17,463 nucleotides of DNA from Chloroflexota bacterium (GTDB lineage Bacteria > Chloroflexota > Dormibacteria > CF-121): positions 1 through 17,463 of the forward strand of contig VBGO01000047.1 of assembly GCA_005882525.1 (NCBI GenBank), in the 5' to 3' direction. A program made the translations under genes and the position numbers. Below are positions 15,785 to 17,463 of this stretch, in pieces (the first letter of the stretch is position 1; each line of letters opens with the position of its first letter). Below the pieces are notes generated by a model. The model saw only the letters and a list, made by a program, of their open reading frames with translations, was not told the DNA's origin and did no database searches.

Positions 15785-16937
15785 ATGGATCAGTCGGTGC
15801 CTCTGGTCCAATTCGTGAATCGTCCGGGCGTCATCGACCTGGCCTGGGGACACCCTGATCCCGACCTTTTACCTGTAGAAGGCCTTCGGAACGCGTCGGC
15901 GCGCGTCTTTGAACGCTATGGCGCGGACGCCCTCAATTACGGCTACGCTGCCGGTCCGGGACCACTAATTGACTGGCTCTGCGGCCGGCTGTCAGACGTC
16001 GACGGACGAGCCGCCACACCGGATCAGGTCGTTATTAGCGCCGGCACCTCTCAGGCGTTAGACCAGGTGACCACGCTCTTCACGAAGCCCGGTGACGTCG
16101 TGCTCGTTGAGTCGCCGACCTACCACCTGGCGGTTCGCATCCTTCGCGACCACCCGCTCGAACTCGTTCCCATTGCGGCGGACGAGGACGGCGTCCGAGT
16201 CGACGCACTCCACGGGTAAGCGCAGGGTGGCGTTCCTTTACACCGTACCCACCTATAACAATCCGACAGGCGCGTCACTGGCCATGGACCGGCGCCGGCA
16301 GTTGGCGGAGTTGGCGTCCGCGGAAAGGCTCGTCATCATCGAGGATGACGCCTACCGTGAGCTGTCCTACGACGGATCGGCGCCGGCTTCGCTTTGGAGC
16401 CTCGCCGAGCCCGGTGCAGTGATCCGCCTCGGATCCTTCGCCAAGTCCTTGGCGCCCGGTCTACGTTCCGGCTTCATCACAGCAGATGTCGCGACTATCA
16501 AGCGAATCCGCGAATCGGGCCTGCTCGACTCCGGCGGCGCCATTAGCCATTTCAGTTCCCTTGTCGTGGCCGAATTCGCCAGAACGGGCGAATACTCACG
16601 CAACGTGGAACAGTTGCGAGCAGCGTACCGTCAACGACGCGACGCCCTTCTCGCCGCGTTATCAGAACACCTGAAGGGTCTGGCCAGCTGGGGGCGGCCT
16701 GCTGGCGGATATTTCGTATGGCTGACTCTTTTGGAAAGCCAATCACTGACCGGCTTCCCCGGCGCAGCGGAGGCTGAAGGCACCGCCTTTATGCCCGGCA
16801 CGGCCTTTTATCCGGAGGCTAGCTCAGGAGTTGACTCGCTGCGCCTTTCCTTTAGCCGCTACCCGCCTGAAGCTCTGGCAGAAGGGGCACGGCGCCTCGG
16901 AAACGCCCTGCGCCGTCATCAGGCTGACGTCCGATGA
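15785..16937 (+). pseudogene. Fold-type I PLP aminotransferase (MocR/ARO8/LysN-like), frameshifted
   Basis: ATG 15785 (MDQSVPLVQF) has GGAGCG upstream at good spacing. The first frame runs 144 codons with LNYGYAAGPGPL (50-61), ISAGTSQALDQV (84-95) and SPTYHLAV, then stops at TAA 16217-16219 after GVRVDALHG. The protein continues one base over as GKRRVAFLYTVPTYNNPTG, VIIEDDAYREL, and LGSFAKSLAPGLRSGFI, which contains the PLP-binding Lys, to the stop at 16935-16937 (HQADVR). In the family several residues usually separate the VDAL-like helix start from the FLYTVP strand. They are shortened here, so a small deletion rather than a single-base error is likely. All catalytic segments survive in the two halves. 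Such enzymes act on aromatic or branched amino acids and 2-aminoadipate. Divergent from the dehydratase. Confidence 0.85.
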
Positions 16938-17176
16938 CTCCTGACGCCGGCCAGTATTGCCTCCGTATTCGCGGCACCTTGACTGCTGTAGCCGTCCCAT
17001 CGCATGGAACTTTAACTCGACTTCGCCTCGAATTCAACGGAACTCGTTCTCTTCTTTAACTCTTCCTCTACTCCCCCACTACGGCATTTCCGGTGCGGAC
17101 TCCCGAAAACGCCCCCGGTTTGACACTGCCTGGCCCTAAGCTATCAATTCGAGTTGAACTCGACTTCCACTGCTTC
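16938..17176. other. Gene-free interval, repeat copies
   Basis: No gene is visible. It holds unassigned DNA (16938-17007), the degenerate partial repeat, and most of copy B. Small frames crossing it lack start signals. Confidence 0.5.
17008..17066. repeat. Degenerate partial copy of the repeat interior (copy C)
   Basis: AACTTTAACTCGACTTCGCC and CTTCTTTAACTCTTCC resemble the interior of copies A and B in the same orientation, directly left of copy B. It lacks its own left inverted-repeat arm. Read on minus it gives GVEEELKKRTSS, similar to GSVKEELKRRAGR in copy A. Confidence 0.4.
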
Positions 17177-17219
17177 TCAACTCTTCCTTAACGGAGCCCT
17201 GCTTCTGGAAATGCCGTAG
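17079..17219. repeat. Repeat copy B, ~141 bp with terminal inverted repeats
   Basis: The ends are CTACGGCATTTCC (17079-17091) and GGAAATGCCGTAG (17207-17219), a perfect 13-nt inverted repeat. Copy A at 1833-1970 matches it in order and orientation. The interior contains the near-palindrome TCGAGTTGAACTCGA (17149-17163). With copy A it brackets about 15 kb of metabolic genes. No transposase lies inside or next to it. Confidence 0.7.
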
Positions 17220-17463
17220 GTGTCTGGCACGAGGTGCCACGACAGCTCCTGGTTATGGATGCCGACTGGCCTTTCGACGGCCGTCGACCCGGCGTCCAGA
17301 AAGGGAGCGTGACGCCGACCGACGGGCACTCCGCTGACCACGGCCCGGAGCTCCTCTTCAATCTCCGATTGGGTGATCGACCTGTCGACTAGTCCAGCGA
17401 ACACGAGCCGCCGAACAGATCGCGCCACGGCACGCAGGTCGCGGTCGTCAGCGTCCGGCAGGG
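17177..17463 (-). CDS. Unrecognised protein, C-terminal part, partial at right edge
   Basis: The minus-strand frame is open from the window edge to a TGA at 17177-17179, about 94 residues, starting LPDADDRDLRAVARSVRRL. Internal segments such as FAGLVDRSITQSEIEEELRAVV look like ordinary helical protein with GC-rich third positions. I do not recognise the family. The last ~14 residues (from TYGISRSRAP) are encoded by the right arm and interior of repeat copy B, so the natural C-terminus may have been replaced by the repeat. It may also be a non-coding frame. Confidence 0.35.
   Translation of the reverse strand, partial: LPDADDRDLRAVARSVRRLVFAGLVDRSITQSEIEEELRAVVSGVPVGRRHAPFLDAGSTAVERPVGIHNQELSWHLVPDTYGISRSRAPLRKS

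Noticed and set aside
1833..17219. CRISPR array or integron cassette array
   Set aside because: Only two full repeat copies about 15 kb apart plus one partial copy; no regular spacers, no Cas genes and no integron integrase.

Overview
This is a GC-rich bacterial window with dense gene packing, GTG starts and a secreted protein carrying a class E/F-type sortase domain. That combination suggests a soil-type Chloroflexota or Actinobacteriota lineage. No marker gene settles this, so the assignment is inference. Most of the window is a catabolic and transport neighbourhood, with a different kind of DNA at each end.

Left end (1-2070): a minus-strand exported protein with an adhesin-like region and a C-terminal sortase domain runs off the left edge. 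It is followed by 414 bp without an intact gene, which holds the 3' part of a tRNA-Ser gene, a ~138 bp repeat with terminal inverted repeats (copy A), and a short stretch that reads like the C-terminus of a tyrosine recombinase. A second copy of the repeat in the same orientation (copy B, 17079-17219), with a degenerate partial copy beside it, lies at the right end. About 15 kb of metabolic genes therefore sit between two direct repeats.

Middle (2071-16937): a D-2-hydroxyacid dehydrogenase on plus faces a minus-strand unit made of an NCS1 nucleobase/allantoin-type permease (frame broken), an IclR regulator and a HisC-like aminotransferase (broken, with the PLP lysine segment deleted). Upstream of that unit is a TTGACA-type promoter with GTTCG/CGAAC half-sites, a candidate operator for the IclR protein. 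Next come a minus-strand SDR dehydrogenase with a possible seven-codon leader ORF and a divergent plus-strand serine hydrolase of the beta-lactamase/NylB fold. The hydrolase converges on, and overlaps, an amidase-signature enzyme. The amidase is the last gene of a long minus-strand run: IlvD/EDD dehydratase, SDR, nucleotidyltransferase-fold protein, metallophosphoesterase, APC permease, amidase. Divergent from the dehydratase by only 33 bp is a second, frame-broken PLP aminotransferase.

How the genes may work together (inference): two permeases import amino-acid-, amide- or nucleobase-like compounds, an amidase and a serine hydrolase cleave amide or ester bonds, aminotransferases remove nitrogen, and SDRs, a hydroxyacid dehydrogenase and a sugar-acid type dehydratase process the carbon skeletons. 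Three genes (NCS1 permease and both aminotransferases) have lost their frame while their neighbours are intact, so part of the pathway looks decayed unless these are assembly errors. The most unusual items are the repeat/tRNA/recombinase scar pair flanking the block, the nucleotidyltransferase-phosphoesterase pair inside a catabolic run, and the HisC gene missing its catalytic lysine segment.
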